Shown: piece after piece, positions 46,863 through 59,248 of the stretch
How the letters are laid out: each line of letters starts with the position of its first letter
Numbering within the stretch: the stretch's first letter is position 1
Assembly: GCA_002633005.1 (NCBI GenBank)
Contig: NMRA01000140.1
Coordinates: 645,917 to 709,916 of the forward strand
Length of the DNA stretch: 64,000 nt
Origin: Phoronis australis
Taxonomy: Eukaryota; Phoronida; Phoronidae
Direction of reading: 5' to 3'
The notes under the pieces: generated by a model
The model's input: only the letters and a program-made list of their open reading frames with translations
Told to the model about the DNA's origin: nothing
Database searches by the model: none
Program-made: the position numbers and the translations under genes

Positions 46863-48634
46863 TTAGCCAAATTCATGCCGTGTTAGCCCGGAGTGTATTC
46901 CTATAAAAGAGGTATACAAGTACCGCCAAAAGGATGTTTTGGCAGCAAAAATAATCTCCAAAGTGGTGCCATTTTGGACAACATACTATCTAATATGGTG
47001 ACTTTTTTGAACAGAACTGCGCGAAAATGTAAACTTTTACACAAAATTACTCTCTAAATGGGTCACTTTTTGTCCGAATCCATGGGTAGGTATCCAATTT
47101 TTTGGGCGGCACCACTCGTCCAAAAATACACGAGTATCTCCGGCCGTGTCAGATACCACTTGTTCAGGATTTTGATCATTTGCTTTGTGATATTACTTTG
47201 GTTTCATAAAATGTAACAATGGCACATTTCTCGCATGTGCGTTCGACGTCAACGTAATAATTACGTAAAATGTAACAACTTCTTACACTAACCTTGTCGT
47301 CGTCATCGTCGTCGTCGTCATTTGCAAATTCCCGAAGCGATATGTTCAGCTTCTAATGACCCCGATCACAAATTCGCAATAGCCAAGTACTTGCACACTG
47401 TTATGTTACAGTTTCCATCATTTCAAGTTTGTAATCGTTAATCGAAGCCACTGTCCTTGTCCTAACCCCTTGCATCATATTTAGTTGTTGTTATTATTTA
47501 CTCTAATTTATTTCCAGTCCCTATTTTGTTATCTTTTTCTTTCAACCTGGTCATTTATAATTATTTCTACTTAAATTCTTTGTGCATCCTAGCGGTAAAT
47601 AACTAAGGCACTGCAATTACTAACATGTAAAATTTGTTTCCAAAAGAAAGATACTCCATAGAATTTCATTAGAGCCGCTACTTGATTTCAACATATTTAT
47701 TGGCTTACTGAAGACATACACATGCAGTACGACGAGAACATAATTGCCTTGACTTTTAATTCTGCCAAATTCACGGATTATGATTTCATGCCATGGCATT
47801 AGGCTCCTCGGCGATAATGAATTCCGCGTGTGCCTTCTACTAACAGAAATGTCACTGAAAGGTGACAGTTTGACAAAAAGCTATCAGATTAGTTTTATAA
47901 GATTATAAAGGATACAATTGTGATCACGTCTTTTGTGTCTATGTCGAACCCTAGAGAAAAATGCACAAATTTGGGTAACATTATATCTCAGAAAAGGCTG
48001 ACGGGATTGAGATGAAACTTTCACATACTACGTATAGTCTATTGGAAGAAACGATGGGGATCACTTATTACGTGTCAAGGAGGCCTATTTCGGAGGGGAC
48101 AGCGAAAGATAACCAGTCATTCAAAACTGCAAATTGTGAGTGTTCAATACATTGCTACTCTACACTGTTAATTCGTAAACATTTTAGCTCCTTAATCGAG
48201 AATTTCAGCTTTTTGATAACTGAAGTACAAGAGCAAATCTGTATTCGTCATGTCATATACACCGTTTATGCATCGGTCACTTAAAGCTTCCGACGCCGAT
48301 CAGCTGAGTTTGAAGCAGAAAAAGGTCGGACGATTGTTGGGAGATTCACTGGGTACGCCGGGTGGGTGTCGGTGCCAAAAATCACCAGTTGGAGCAAGTG
48401 ATCCGGTCAAAATCGCAGATCATGCTTAAGCCATCGGGATGGAGCTCAACCTTCATCAGCTTAGCATTTACAAAATGTTTAACAAAAATTCAAATTCATA
48501 ATATACCCGCCGATAAGAGAACTTTAAGAAAAGCGCACAACTCAAGCACATCATAAAAAAGCCATAGTATTCATGTAGTGGCGCAAATCGCGGTCGCAAG
48601 TTAGAGCTTTTGCTTAGAACAGGTGTAGCTTGCA
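46863..48634. other. gene-free stretch, end of duplication block and CD20-like 3' flank
   Basis: Homology to copy A ends near 47,287. A GTC-rich microsatellite follows at about 47,296-47,321. A partial R1 repeat lies at 47,950-48,110. The 90-codon frame at 48,012-48,284 overlaps that repeat and is not called. No other gene is seen. Confidence 0.5.
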
Positions 48635-49342
48635 TTACTTGTCGTTCAGTCGATTGTAACCAAAACCTTCGTCTTGTTGCGACCCTTGTTCCACTGTGGA
48701 ATTGTTAGTGTTCTCGACGTACTGGGCACTAACCACAGTCAGTGTAGGATTTTGGCTTCCTACGTATGCGGGCGATGCGACCGGATCATAGACAGGGCCC
48801 ATTGGTTGGCCACCGAAGCCAGACGTTGGTATTATTACCTGCTGTTGTTGGTTTGGCTGGACTTGGGCATATACAACGACTTGACCGGCGGGAGAACGTT
48901 GGCCGCAACACACAGCCCTGCAGCAGAATGCTGAACATACAATGGAGATGATAAACTCCACGAAAAACGCAATGAGCATAAACGAATCCAGGCCTAGAGC
49001 TATTTCATAGCGGAAGGTAATATAATGGTGAGATTGAATATCAATGAGAACGGCGGAAATCTGAGTTATAAATCCAGTGAACGCAAACACAGCAGAGATG
49101 ATGCATAGGACCATCAAGGCAATGATGTTGCAGTTATTCTTGAATTTCCAGGAAGTAAATCCAAAAATACTAGTGACAATGAAGATCAACCCACACCAGA
49201 TACCAGTTCCGACGAAGCCAATAGACGAATAGAATATCGCGCAAATACCAATCACAATGCCAATGCAACCCGCCACCAATTGGACGATGGTAAAGCCGAG
49301 AACAGCCTTGTGGTTGAAGTTTGCTCTAGAATTGTCAGACAT
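48635..49342 (-). CDS. CD20/MS4A-like four-transmembrane protein, 235 residues
   Basis: The ATG at 49,342 directly follows a TTGTTTCAG acceptor on the minus strand, so a 5'-UTR intron is likely. This start is preferred over an in-frame ATG 11 codons upstream, which would read through the acceptor. Four hydrophobic segments lie at about 14-38, 43-65, 72-99 and 113-140. The first two sit close together with a short Gly-rich turn (SIGFVGTGIWCG), as in CD20-like proteins. A Cys cluster follows (CCRAVCCG, 140-147), likely palmitoylated. The cytoplasmic tail of ~85 residues is Gln-, Pro- and Val-rich (VQPNQQQQVIIP, then YDPVASPAY). The function of invertebrate members is unknown; the vertebrate family modulates signalling and ion flux. 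The coding part is a single exon. It is present only in duplication copy B. Confidence 0.75.
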   Translation of the reverse strand: MSDNSRANFNHKAVLGFTIVQLVAGCIGIVIGICAIFYSSIGFVGTGIWCGLIFIVTSIFGFTSWKFKNNCNIIALMVLCIISAVFAFTGFITQISAVLIDIQSHHYITFRYEIALGLDSFMLIAFFVEFIISIVCSAFCCRAVCCGQRSPAGQVVVYAQVQPNQQQQVIIPTSGFGGQPMGPVYDPVASPAYVGSQNPTLTVVSAQYVENTNNSTVEQGSQQDEGFGYNRLNDK

Positions 49343-50076
49343 CTGAAACAACAAAAAGGTGAAATTACAGTACAACTGGGGCGCGATAAATTAAAAATCG
49401 GCTCATTTCCCTTCTCCACTGAAACGACTCGTACATGCATCACATAGCACAAGTTTCAACTTAAAGTTTTCTAAGGAATGGTCCCGAGATGTTACCATAC
49501 ATACACATATTCAAACTTTTGCGGTTGAATCAGAAATAGGACATTTTAACATGTTTGCCATAGTGTTTCGCATTGACGTTTTGCGGGAAACAAAAATCAT
49601 TGCGCGCGCATTCCAGAAAATCGGGTGACGTATCTGACACTAATGGGACGCGATTCGAACACAGTAACGGCAATAGAATTGCACAGTCAAATCCTATTTT
49701 CAAAAATTGTGCGGATCTTGGATTTTTTGCCGATTTAGGTAATCAATGGGGCAATTTAACGCTTGCAATTTTTACAAAATTGCGTGTTTGAAGAAATTAG
49801 TTTTCGTCAAAAACGATAGCACAAATTATATACTCCCGGGAAGATTTGAATATTGACCAGGGGCTTAGTAGTCTAATTATTATTTTTAATTTTCGCATTT
49901 TAATTTTATTTGAGTGGGTGCAAAACGTCAAAATGATGTCATACTAAACAAAGGAATACAATTCAGAAGGTGTCACCGAGGCCATCGTCTACTCGGCTAA
50001 CTGGAAGTTTATTTTGGACGCCTGCTACCTTACTCGCATACATGGTAAACAGCAGATTTGGGTTACATAAAAGTCA

Positions 50077-50080
50077 AAAT
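50077..50080 (+). other. empty target site of the 5.6-kb transposon
   Basis: Copy B reads GTCAAAATTATCAGCTGG with no insertion. Copy A splits this sequence after AAAT at 34,050 and resumes with AAAT at 39,652. The AAAT here is the unduplicated target. Confidence 0.9.
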
Positions 50081-50558
50081 TATCAGCTGGTTAAGTTAGG
50101 TTGCAGCATGACGTCATATGCATTGTTCAACAATATCAACGTGACGTGTGATAACGCAACATCATTGTTGCTCCCGACGTTCAACGTTGATATGCAACCG
50201 AGCCCTGCGATCTCTTTCATGAAAGTGATTTAAGACTAAAGAGTGCACTTTTCTCATTCCCTACGTGTTCAGAAATACACGCAATTAAAGCAAACAAGAT
50301 TTACCGAACTCACTAGTAATACCTACCTCAAAACTGCCGCTAAATCTGGCTTACCCCCAACCGCCACCATTATGAGTGCATCATAGTATAGAAGTATTTA
50401 TATCTGAGTACGTAACCAGTGTGTATTCTTAGACGCTTTGCACTTTTGATCAAATGAGATTTTATTATTTTTCATGGCTAGTTGTGAAGATCGTAAGACC
50501 AAATTTCTGACTTCAGTCCTTTTCATGAGAAGTGATCCAAAAGTAACTTTTCCACTAG

Positions 50559-50705
50559 CAGTGGCGGATTTAGAAGATGGCCATAGCCCCCCTAAAATTC
50601 TCCCAGATTCCATTTGGCAGTTCGGGAGTGCGAATGTGTGACGAGCAAAATCCTGGCTAATACACTGCCCTACCCCTCTAACTCAAAATCCTGGATCCGC
50701 CCCTG
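50559..50705. mobile_element. MITE of the CAGTGGCGGATC family, copy B, 147 bp
   Basis: Duplicate of the element at 40,134-40,280 with the same ACTAG target duplication (50,554-50,558 and 50,706-50,710). The two differ by only a few bases. Confidence 0.8.
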
Positions 50706-51854
50706 ACTAGTTTCCCAAAATACTACTATAGAGAAGTGGTATCAACATATCGTATATCTACTAGCAGTGGATGACCGTTACAACTGTTTGGGTATGAGAC
50801 GACAGAGTTCTCTGCCTGGCCTGTTGGAGTAAAAATGATGTACTGTCAAAAACGATTTGTGAGACATTGCCATTTTAGAACCACATGTGATTGTGAGTCG
50901 TTTGAGGTAAAAACTAGCACTGATTGAAAGAGAAAGGTTAAATTTCAATTCAGGCGTTTCAAAATGAAGGAGCTGGTTCTGTTAGCTCATGCGTCTGTAC
51001 ACGTGCCATTAGTACTTGATACCGAAATTAAACAGTCTGGACGTTGCTATAAACAATCTTTTTGAGCAAGGACGAATTCCAACAGTTGGTATTGAGCACT
51101 AATAACATGGCGCCTCTAACTGTTATCTTTAAACTTGCATTTTGCCCTGTTCGGTTGCCATCCGGTAACATTTTTTACGATACTATTCCCGTTACCAATT
51201 CGAGTCACAGGGAACAGGGTTGTAAGAAGCGGGGGGCCGGGGGGAAGGGCACGGGCCCCCCAAAAATTTTCAGGCATAGGGTTGAACCGTGACAACCGAC
51301 GTTGGCGTGGGGCCAGGGAAAGTCGAGAAAAGAAAGACTGCGAAAATTCAAGAGATCCTTTAAAAATTCTGCATCTGTGCATGCTTTACCTTTTGAGGAC
51401 CATTGTCGTTAGGGTCTCCGCTTTTGCAGAACAGGTCGTCCAAACGCACTTGAAAATGTGCACGAAATCAATCATACATATAACTCGAAAAATCGAGAAA
51501 TTTGTAAAGCGAAGCATTTGCGGAGCGTACTAATTTATCGGATTTTTAAATTCAGCAAGACGATTTTGCGAATGCAAACTATATTTTTCCATATGCCCCC
51601 CATGTAAGGGATAATGGAGGCAACTTTAGCTTTATTTTTTTCTCGAAACTGTATATTCCTTGAGAAAAATTGATGACCTGACAGATAACATCAATTGTTG
51701 CGCATTTATGGTTCAACGGAAATGTAGCCGCATGCTCTCACTCGCTACCAGGCCCGAGTGCCTTATGGGATAAAAGGTCAAGACGGCCTTGCTCTGGTGG
51801 ATAACCCAATTTTTCCAGCTCGACAAAATGTATAGACACTAGTAGTGTGTGTCA

Positions 51855-52087
51855 TACGAAGGCCCATTAATGCCATGAAAAAATAAAATTTGAATCTGTT
51901 ATTACGGATTGCCAATCTGTAATTACGGATTGCAAATCTGTAATTACGGATTGCCAATCTGTAATAACGGATTGCCAATCTGTTATTACGGATTGCAAAT
52001 CTGTTATTACGGATTGTCAATCTGTTAATACGGATTGCCAATCCGTAATTACGGATTGCCAAGCCGTAATTACGGATTGCCTTCGTA
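51855..52087. mobile_element. 233-bp element made of 21-bp palindromic tandem repeats
   Basis: Terminal inverted repeats TACGAAGGC (51,855-51,863) and GCCTTCGTA (52,079-52,087) are flanked directly by GTGTCA on both sides (51,849-51,854 and 52,088-52,093), a 6-bp target duplication. About 8.5 copies of a 21-bp unit, ATTACGGATTGCCAATCTGT plus A, fill 51,893-52,081. The unit is itself a near palindrome (CGGATTG / CAATCCG). A 94-codon minus-strand frame reads the repeat as AIRNNRL units and is not a gene. Confidence 0.8.
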
Positions 52088-52138
52088 GTGTCATGTATCG
52101 GGTTTCTAAAATGATTGCCAGTTTCGGTAGCACTTGAC

Positions 52139-52615
52139 TGTTGATAACGTGTTATTATAACGTTTAGTCAGCATCAATTTAATCTTGATGCATGTCTTCT
52201 GGTTACTTTGATGTCGTTTGTATCAATGCTGATTACTTTGACACAATACAGTTCTTATATCATTCAATAGGTTGTATATACATGTATACACCAATTATTG
52301 GAATGTGTTTGTGACAGGTTTTCATGGTTTATTAGCTTAGGTATTTCCTGTACATGTTCAGTTTAAAGTTATTATTGCTACCTCTTGACATATTTACAAA
52401 TCATCCCAGCCCAAGCTAATCTTCCCCATTGGTTAGTTTTATATTTGGCGCACATTCTGATTGGTCGAATAGGTTCACTTGCATGTTACATGTTATATCC
52501 TTATACTATCACACCAGTAGCTTTTTAATACATCATATCGGACACAAGTATTTTTCTCTTCGAACCACCTCGGGTTTTATTAATACACAATATAACCCAC
52601 ACCAATGCCGTTACA
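52139..52615 (+). mobile_element. probable 5' LTR of a Gypsy-like retrotransposon
   Basis: Placed by context. It ends ...CCGTTACA immediately before TTGGCGACCAAGTCC, which looks like a tRNA primer-binding site, and a gag-like frame begins 28 bp further on. The 5' edge (TGTTGATAAC) is a guess based on the TG...CA rule. No matching 3' LTR was found downstream, so the boundary could not be confirmed. Confidence 0.45.
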
Positions 52616-52642
52616 TTGGCGACCAAGTCCTTTTTCACTGAG

Positions 52643-53200
52643 ATGGCGGTAGGAGGAGATGGTTCAAAGGCTCCGAAATTTAACAGTTTTTCCACCCCAG
52701 CCACGGTAGAACCAAGGTGGGAGCGATGGTTCAAATCATTTCAGCTGTTTGCCGACAGTAAATGCCTGATACTAGAGCCGCATTCTAACAATAATTGCTA
52801 CATGCCGAACACAACTGTTGCATTATGCTGGTCCTGATGTACAGGACATCCTTTGGACCCTGACGGATGCGGGTACGGCCAAAGATTACTAGTTGGCAGT
52901 ATAGAAACTGAACGGACAAGTTGTTCTCCATGTGGACACAGCTTTCGCCAGACACTCGTTTCGTAAACTAACAAAAAGACGGCGAAACGACAATGCAATT
53001 CGCAACTCGTTTGCGACAAGCGGTGAAAGGTGCGTATGGACGGAGCCGATACGGACAATCATATCCCTGACGAAATTATATCGAAAACACGACCACAATA
53101 TATTGGAGGCGGAAACTACCCGAGGAAGGACAGGGTCTAACCCTGAAGTGAACTTTAGAAATTGCCATAAACTGCGAAAAAGTAAATGGCATCGCTGAGT
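52643..53200 (+). pseudogene. decayed Gypsy-like gag remnant
   Basis: The start lies in ATGGCGGTAGG. The first frame holds PKFNSFSTP and WERWFKSFQLFADS, typical of Gypsy gag. Homology then moves to other frames: LHYAGPDVQD near 52,823-52,852, then a VDTAFARHSF-type segment, then a QFATRLRQ-type segment near 52,990-53,020. There are at least two frameshifts and one stop. No protease, reverse transcriptase or integrase could be recognised downstream. It is a dead, truncated element. Confidence 0.65.
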
Positions 53201-54593
53201 TTCAACAGGCGTGGCGGAGAAATTGGCCTCCCGTCGTTTACTCGTGTTTGTATTGGAATGGAAACCAAGGAAAATCAGAAATAACGGAGACAGAGAGCAG
53301 CCATGCAATAGCGGAGTTGCAACACACGTTATATTGGAAATAGGTCAAAATGTTCATTGTCGGTATATAGTTATCATTCAGTCAGAAACAATAATGTTAG
53401 CAAGCGAACGGTAGAAGCGGTCCCAGGAAGGTTATACGTGTTGTGTGCCTGGCTCCTTAAATAACGGTGAGATAAAAAAAGTTAAGCTATTCTAAGGAGT
53501 TCCCGGGATCAAGAATTTCGTAAAAATGGATAAAAAATATTGGTACAACTGAAAACAAAGGGCGGTTTAGTGAATTTGTCCTAGTACCTCGGGCATGAAG
53601 AAGGCAGCGCTCAGGATTTTGGATCACAATAAAACTTATCTTGGAGACTCACTGTCTTACAATATTTTCCATGGAAGAAATAACAACAAACACTCCACGG
53701 TTGACGGAGGATTGTGAAAAAAAGAGTTTTTGCTTGACCAAAATTCAGCAGACCTGAACATTCTCCACGTTGAATCTGCGACCAGGACATAACAGTGAAA
53801 CCGGATAGCAGAGTGACTGCAGTCCTGACCTACGAGCACAGCTAGTGTTTACTAGATTGCAATGATAGCAGCCTGTAGGAAATTGTTAAGAAAAGTAACA
53901 AAATTACTGACCGTATATGAGGTCAAGAGTAAATGACCTAGCAGGGGAATTCTCAACGGTCAAGAACGAGCTTTTGCCTGTGAACAACAGCAACATCACA
54001 CAACCAAAAGTTTGGTTAAGAAACGAAGAAGTGGAAAAGAAAATATCAACTGCTTAAGCTGGAGTTAAAATGTACCAAAACTAAATTACAATTGGGGTAC
54101 AGGAAATAAAAACAAACTTGAAACAATACATTTACACTCCTTTCAATTGTTTAAGGTCATTTCATTTATTATTGTTGGTTATTTAAAAGATGCCATGTCT
54201 TTGCGTAGGTTGTTTTTATATATGGGATGCCATTTTTAGTGTACTTAGACAGTAAGAGCATTCACTCCCTCTTGTTCTTAAAAAGTTTATGTCTTGATAT
54301 TACTTGATTCAAATAAATTACTAACATAAATTTAACATTTTGAAGTCAGGGCAGCTATGGTCTTTCTGGATAGCAACTGACACATATTGGATTTTAGTTA
54401 TGGCCAACCTCGCCGGTAAAGGCAACATATTTCCACTGCCGAAAAAATTATTAGATTCAAAAACAAACGGTGGAGTGCCAAACAGGATAAATACTCGTGT
54501 TTCCAGAAAAAAAAGATCGGACAAAAACAGCGCCGCTGCTCCTAACTAATGTTTTTCCACGCCCCTCTGACAAGAAGGTGGTTATCGTATAGT
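53201..54593. other. gene-free stretch, possibly more retrotransposon debris
   Basis: No pol motif or second LTR is recognisable. Weakly coding-looking scraps on the plus strand (53,211-53,414 and around 53,570-53,850) may be debris of the same element, but I cannot support that. Confidence 0.4.
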
Positions 54594-54753
54594 CAGTGGC
54601 AGATTTAGGGGGAGGTCAAGGGGGACATGCCCCCCCCCTAAAATTCTCCCACGTTTCATTTGGCAGTTCAGGGGTGCCAATGTCTGACGGGCAAAATCCT
54701 GGCTAATACTATGCCCTGGACCCCCCCTAACTCTAAATCTTGGATCCGCCCTG
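54594..54753. mobile_element. MITE of the CAGTGGCGGATC family, third locus
   Basis: It starts CAGTGGCAGATTTAGGGGGA and ends TCTTGGATCCGCCCTG. The interior (CTAAAATTCTCCCA, then GGCAAAATCCTGGCTAATAC) is the same subfamily as the 40.1 and 50.6 kb copies. No clear target duplication. Confidence 0.7.
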
Positions 54754-57700
54754 GCAGTTAATCACCGATTCTCTATTATTTATTCCGCGCTTGCTATGTC
54801 CAGTCCCTCTTTTCATTTTGTTGTAAAGCGGAACTAATCTAAACTAAAATGAAAAAGGTTTTGATAAGACGAAAACCTTGAATTCGAGTCTGAATTGGGA
54901 AAATTGTAAATGCAAAATTGAGACAGCCTATACTAGCAGGTGTATTTACGCGACTTTCGAAAAACTACTCGTATTGGCGTACCTAAGTGTGTGTGTGTTT
55001 GTGTTTGCTTGAAATATTACTGTTTTTAATTGTTTCTATGATACTTCATTTATCCAATGTTTATCTGTTGCCCAGATACTTTTTTGTTACTTCGATTTCT
55101 GAGCAGTGAGTGTTATCTATAGTACTTGCACGTGAAATAAAATTCAAAATATGAAAAGTATACCTTGTAAAAAATCAAATTCAATTCTTTGTGTTGATGA
55201 CAGCGTACACTGCACTTGCCAATTGTCCCGTTCTTGGCGGACTATCCCACATTTTGAATTTTTCTCGCCATCCCGCCACAGCATCAAAATGTCCCGCTTT
55301 TCGACACAGTCACACAGGCATAGTTATTATCATGTACTACAGTAATTTCCCACGCGGCATAGCACTATTTCCCCCTTCGACTAAACAGAAAAAAACGGGA
55401 CGTTTCATGCTTTTTTGAGGCACCCGCAATTGCGCACTTGACTCAAAAACTCGCTTTTGGGTGTACCGTCTCCCATTCGACAAAAATACGCTGTGGGGAC
55501 GTTTTTATGTATTGCAGCGAAGATTTCGCAATTGCGTTTTGCCATAGACCCAGATGCCACGCTTTCTATCTGGAAGTCACATTTTTCAATCCGATTGTCC
55601 CGTTTTTTTCATTCTCGAATGTTGATAACTATGGAACAGGTGTTCATGCCACGTTGTCAAAAATGAGCACGTCACCTTTTACAACAAAATAGAAAAGCTT
55701 AGTATTGAATCAGTAATCAATATTGCGTAGTTGAAAATGGAGCCTTTTGCAAAGTCGCCGGAACTCACAAAGTGAACTTTAATGTATTGTAGCAAATTTA
55801 GTCAGGAAAGGCAACTTTTCGTATTGAAACAGACCATGGAAAAGTCAATCTCTGAAGCGGCAAACTTCGATTACCTTTTCAATGGACAACAACTCCCGAG
55901 GATGAACTGAGCCTTTATTATCACTACAATAATTCGTCTTTATTCCTCCTAAGCAACGTTAGTAAATTTTTATGTACCGTTTATCAATATTGTTGCATCT
56001 GACTTCCCAACATGAATCTGTACATATTTTTGTTTTTATATATCTGTAATAGCATATATAAGTATTGAAATACTTATTTTAGATACTACTTAATTGTATA
56101 TACCTCTATGTATATAAGTTTCATTTATGAATTGTTTACAACCCAGATATAATGTTTCGCGGTTTCTAGGTTTGTTATTATTTCTTTGTATGTTCTGTGT
56201 ATTCTTCAATAAATATATATCACTTAAAAAGAAACTTATAATTCGTCTTGCCTCATCTCATCGCACTAGCTTGGGTTGTTGCTTAACCGTACGACTCACA
56301 ACTGATTGTGACTTTCCATGGAGTCCGTCCGTGCAATTTAAGGTCATCTCAAACCTTATTTAATGGCCACCATTTGTTAACTTTTACTCAAATGTCTACA
56401 ACGTTAGCTCGGTGATACCCGGAACAAAGATTGGTTTTTAAACTACTACTACTACTACGTCTGAGAATTGACAAAGCCCGGATGTTCCGAGAATGGCGTC
56501 GCTCAAATAACGACAGGATTTCAGAAAATCAGGCTATACGGAAAATAGACACGACCGTAGTCACTCTTTCGGTTACGTGTGTCACGTCGAGTCTACAGTG
56601 CCTGTGCACTCTAGACACTTAATCCGTCTGCACTTTACATTACTACCAGCTGAGTGCTAAGGTGAGCGTGTTTAACAACAACCCATTCCACTGGTTTGTC
56701 TCACCTCAAACGTTAACCCAAGTGGGTTAGCCTACTAGTTGACTCGAATGATCACGTTCGATAATCAATGCCACCTCTAATGCAACTGATAAGACGCGTA
56801 CTCACCTTCCTCACGTTTCCCAATAACAGCACACTCTGATCTAGAGAAATATCAATATAATGGGCACAGTTGTTCTTCTTGCAACCTTTTGCACAAGAGG
56901 GCGATCAAAAGTAAATGAAACCTGGGTCATTCACCAGATGGCGAGACCGTCTCATCAAGGAGTCGGCTCACTCACCATGCCCTTATGACAAGGCCAAAAA
57001 ACAGTCTTATATATACTGAGTCATTTACTGTTTGGCGTGAGCGAAAGCACTCAATAGAAACATGAAATGCTTTTGACCCTATTTTGGTCATGGCTGATGT
57101 CAAAGAATAAACTAGTTGGCCTCATATCCCTATTAACGATATGGCTTTGTACTCGAATATCAAGCTCTAATCGATCCTATTTCTAGGTTATTTGTACTTT
57201 TGAGTGTTCTAAAAACACATTATGTGACGTCATACGACCAGTAATAAACATAATAGAAGCAAGCTAGTTCATACGGCGTCCACTTCTACGTGACGTTACC
57301 GTATACATTACTATATATACTTTTATATAGCGATAAGGGAAATTTATGTACGTCTAAGCCGCCGTACAACACAATATAATGCACAATAAGACAATGAATA
57401 TAAAATGAGACTGTAACTATTATTAACAATTCATTACATATACAATTAGAAGACTGCATATCGGCACGGGTACTTTAATAAAGTAACAAAGGAATAAGTA
57501 AACCTGACCTTTGAAAAATAAATAAAGGAGTGCTACATTGATCTGCACAGGTTGCAACAGCATAAGCAAATTGATTGTATGTAGGTAACAACGACAATCG
57601 TATACATGTTTACGTCGATGCAAGTGTTGACGTGTGCAAAAATGAAAAGTATTTTTGTGTAATGGTGCAATTTGTGTACGCTTAATAACGGTGAACGTCA

Positions 57701-58901
57701 GGTGGAAGAGAAGAAGCTGGAGTCATTGCATAGTGAATAACCATCTAAAATTTTACCTCTGTAATACCTTAACAGTCAAGTGAGCGGGTGTTCATCTAGA
57801 ACTGAAGAGGGTATTTTATTTTCATTAATAATTTTAGGAACATGAAAACGTAAACAGCACTTGCGTTACGGTGAATCGCCCAAAAATCTTCAAAACATCG
57901 TTATGATTTATAACTTGAAAATTAAATTTTGGTTGCGTAGGATTTTATAAGAAAGAGTTAATTTCATGCTGTGCGTAGAATTGTAATAGCAATAGCTAAT
58001 AAAGAGCCAATATTTACACAGAAGTTCATTAGCTATTGGCGTTCTATCAAATAATTTTCATAAGTGTTTTGTTATATAATGTGGTAATTTGGTAGAGTTG
58101 TTGCAATGTTTTGAAAGTACTCTTGATCACATTCCGTATCTTGCTGGAAACTTGTTTATATTTTAGTCAGGTTTGCTATGGCCAAATTTTGATATTCACT
58201 GGACTTTTTAGGGAAAGTGGAAACTATAAATTTTTGGAAACCCCATGGAATGACACATCAAAAAATAATTGATTTCATTTCTTGGCGGCCATCTTACATT
58301 TTCAAAATTGGCCCCTATAAAATATATTTTGCTCAATATCCAGTCTGCACTTGGGTCACTGTAAAGTAGGAATTTCACAGACCACCTGGATCCAAACAGA
58401 ATGTGAAACAAAACTAGGCATGATTATGCAGGTTGATAAAATGACACTAATGTTGAAAAATGAACAAAAAACACCATATTAATTAATATTAATATTATAA
58501 CAGTGTGCAACTACTTGGGTCTTGCAATAGATTTGAAATCATAAAAAGTGAACTTGTTGTGATGAACATAACACAAACAGTGGCCTTGTTGGCTATTGAT
58601 CACTTGTGATCAGGGTATGCACATGTTTTGTTTAATTGACAGTAGGAAAAACAGATTTAGCAATACATCCGATTAATGCTTCTTCCCAGCGTAATTTCAC
58701 CCATCCTATTTTTCGGCGCGTCCTTCTCACCCAGTTGCAAGGTCCATGTTTGCAGTTCATCAGTATTCCCATATTCATCGCCAGAGAATAGTATGAGACG
58801 GTAAGTAATTCACGAGCGTAGCTTGCAAGTCACCAACAATCGTGAACGCGGTCACGATTTCAATTTGCACGCATGCATACAAAATTTTTGTTGATTTTCG
58901 A
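54754..58901. other. gene-free stretch upstream of the SLC6 gene
   Basis: No gene is supported. It contains the repeat at 55,220-55,650. About 55,970-56,230 and 57,200-57,480 are strongly AT-rich with TATATA runs. The SLC6 promoter is probably near the right end, but no core element is distinctive. A GTAAGT at 58,801 could be a 5'-UTR donor; I see no matching acceptor before the start codon. Confidence 0.5.
55220..55650 (+). repeat. dispersed repeat, partner of 43,420-43,800
   Basis: Shares ordered blocks with the reverse complement of 43,420-43,800, including a GACGTTTTTATGT block and ATTGTCCCGTTTTTTTCATT followed by CTCGAATG near the right end. The encoded frame is split over two or three frames here, unlike the open 43.4-kb copy. 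Confidence 0.5.
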
Positions 58902-59248
58902 ATGACACAAAGAGGCACAAATCAGGGCATTGAATCATTTCTTGAAGACGCTTTGAAACGGCTGCATCAAGACTCTATTTCTCAACAAACCCAAGAGGAT
59001 GAAGCGCAAGTGCCAGAAGACGCTACAGCGCAGGAAGATGATGATATCATGCTTGGCTGGACGGCAAGGCAGTACGTAAGTGCGACCAATCGAAAGGAAG
59101 ATTTCAGCGCAATCACCGGAGACGAGACAACGACGACGACGACCACTTCTTGCCATAAATGGACAGAGGAGCTACAGCCCATTCTTCACGGATTAGCATA
59201 CACTGCCGGACTTGGGAACCTATGGAGATTTCCCTATATGTGTTACAA
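58902..59248 (+). CDS. SLC6-family transporter, exon 1 (N-tail and TM1)
   Basis: Residues 1-86 form a hydrophilic cytoplasmic tail rich in Glu, Asp and Gln with a run of seven Thr (76-82). TM1 follows: HGLAYTAGLGNLWRFPYMCY (96-115), the SLC6 signature. Position 103 is Gly where monoamine transporters have Asp, which argues for an amino-acid, GABA, glycine or osmolyte-type substrate. The exon ends TACAA before GTACGA. With the A of exon 2 it restores Lys116 and the motif CYKHGGGAF. The start is chosen at MTQRG; an in-frame ATG 20 codons upstream (58,842) is possible. SLC6 proteins are Na+/Cl- coupled plasma-membrane symporters with 12 TMs. Confidence 0.85.

Larger units (their letters stand above)
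43156..51705 (+). repeat. segmental duplication copy B
   Basis: Partner of 28,777-41,293, in the same orientation. It carries exon 2B of the GPCR, an expanded trinucleotide microsatellite, the CD20-like gene (B only) and the empty site of the transposon. A B-only insertion at about 43,395-44,050 includes a repeat related to 55.2-55.65 kb. The flanks differ from copy A by scattered substitutions and many indels. The receptor exon is far more similar than its surroundings. Confidence 0.9.

Noticed and set aside
51778-52062. 94-codon minus frame made of AIRNNRL repeats
   Set aside because: It is only the translation of the 21-bp tandem array, whose length is a multiple of three.
51893-52081. 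A possible CRISPR-like array
   Set aside because: The 21-bp units are contiguous without unique spacers, and the setting is an animal genome; it is a minisatellite in a mobile element.
58935-59182. Minus-strand frames across SLC6 exon 1
   Set aside because: Shadows of the sense coding exon; the poly-Val run is the antisense of the Thr run.
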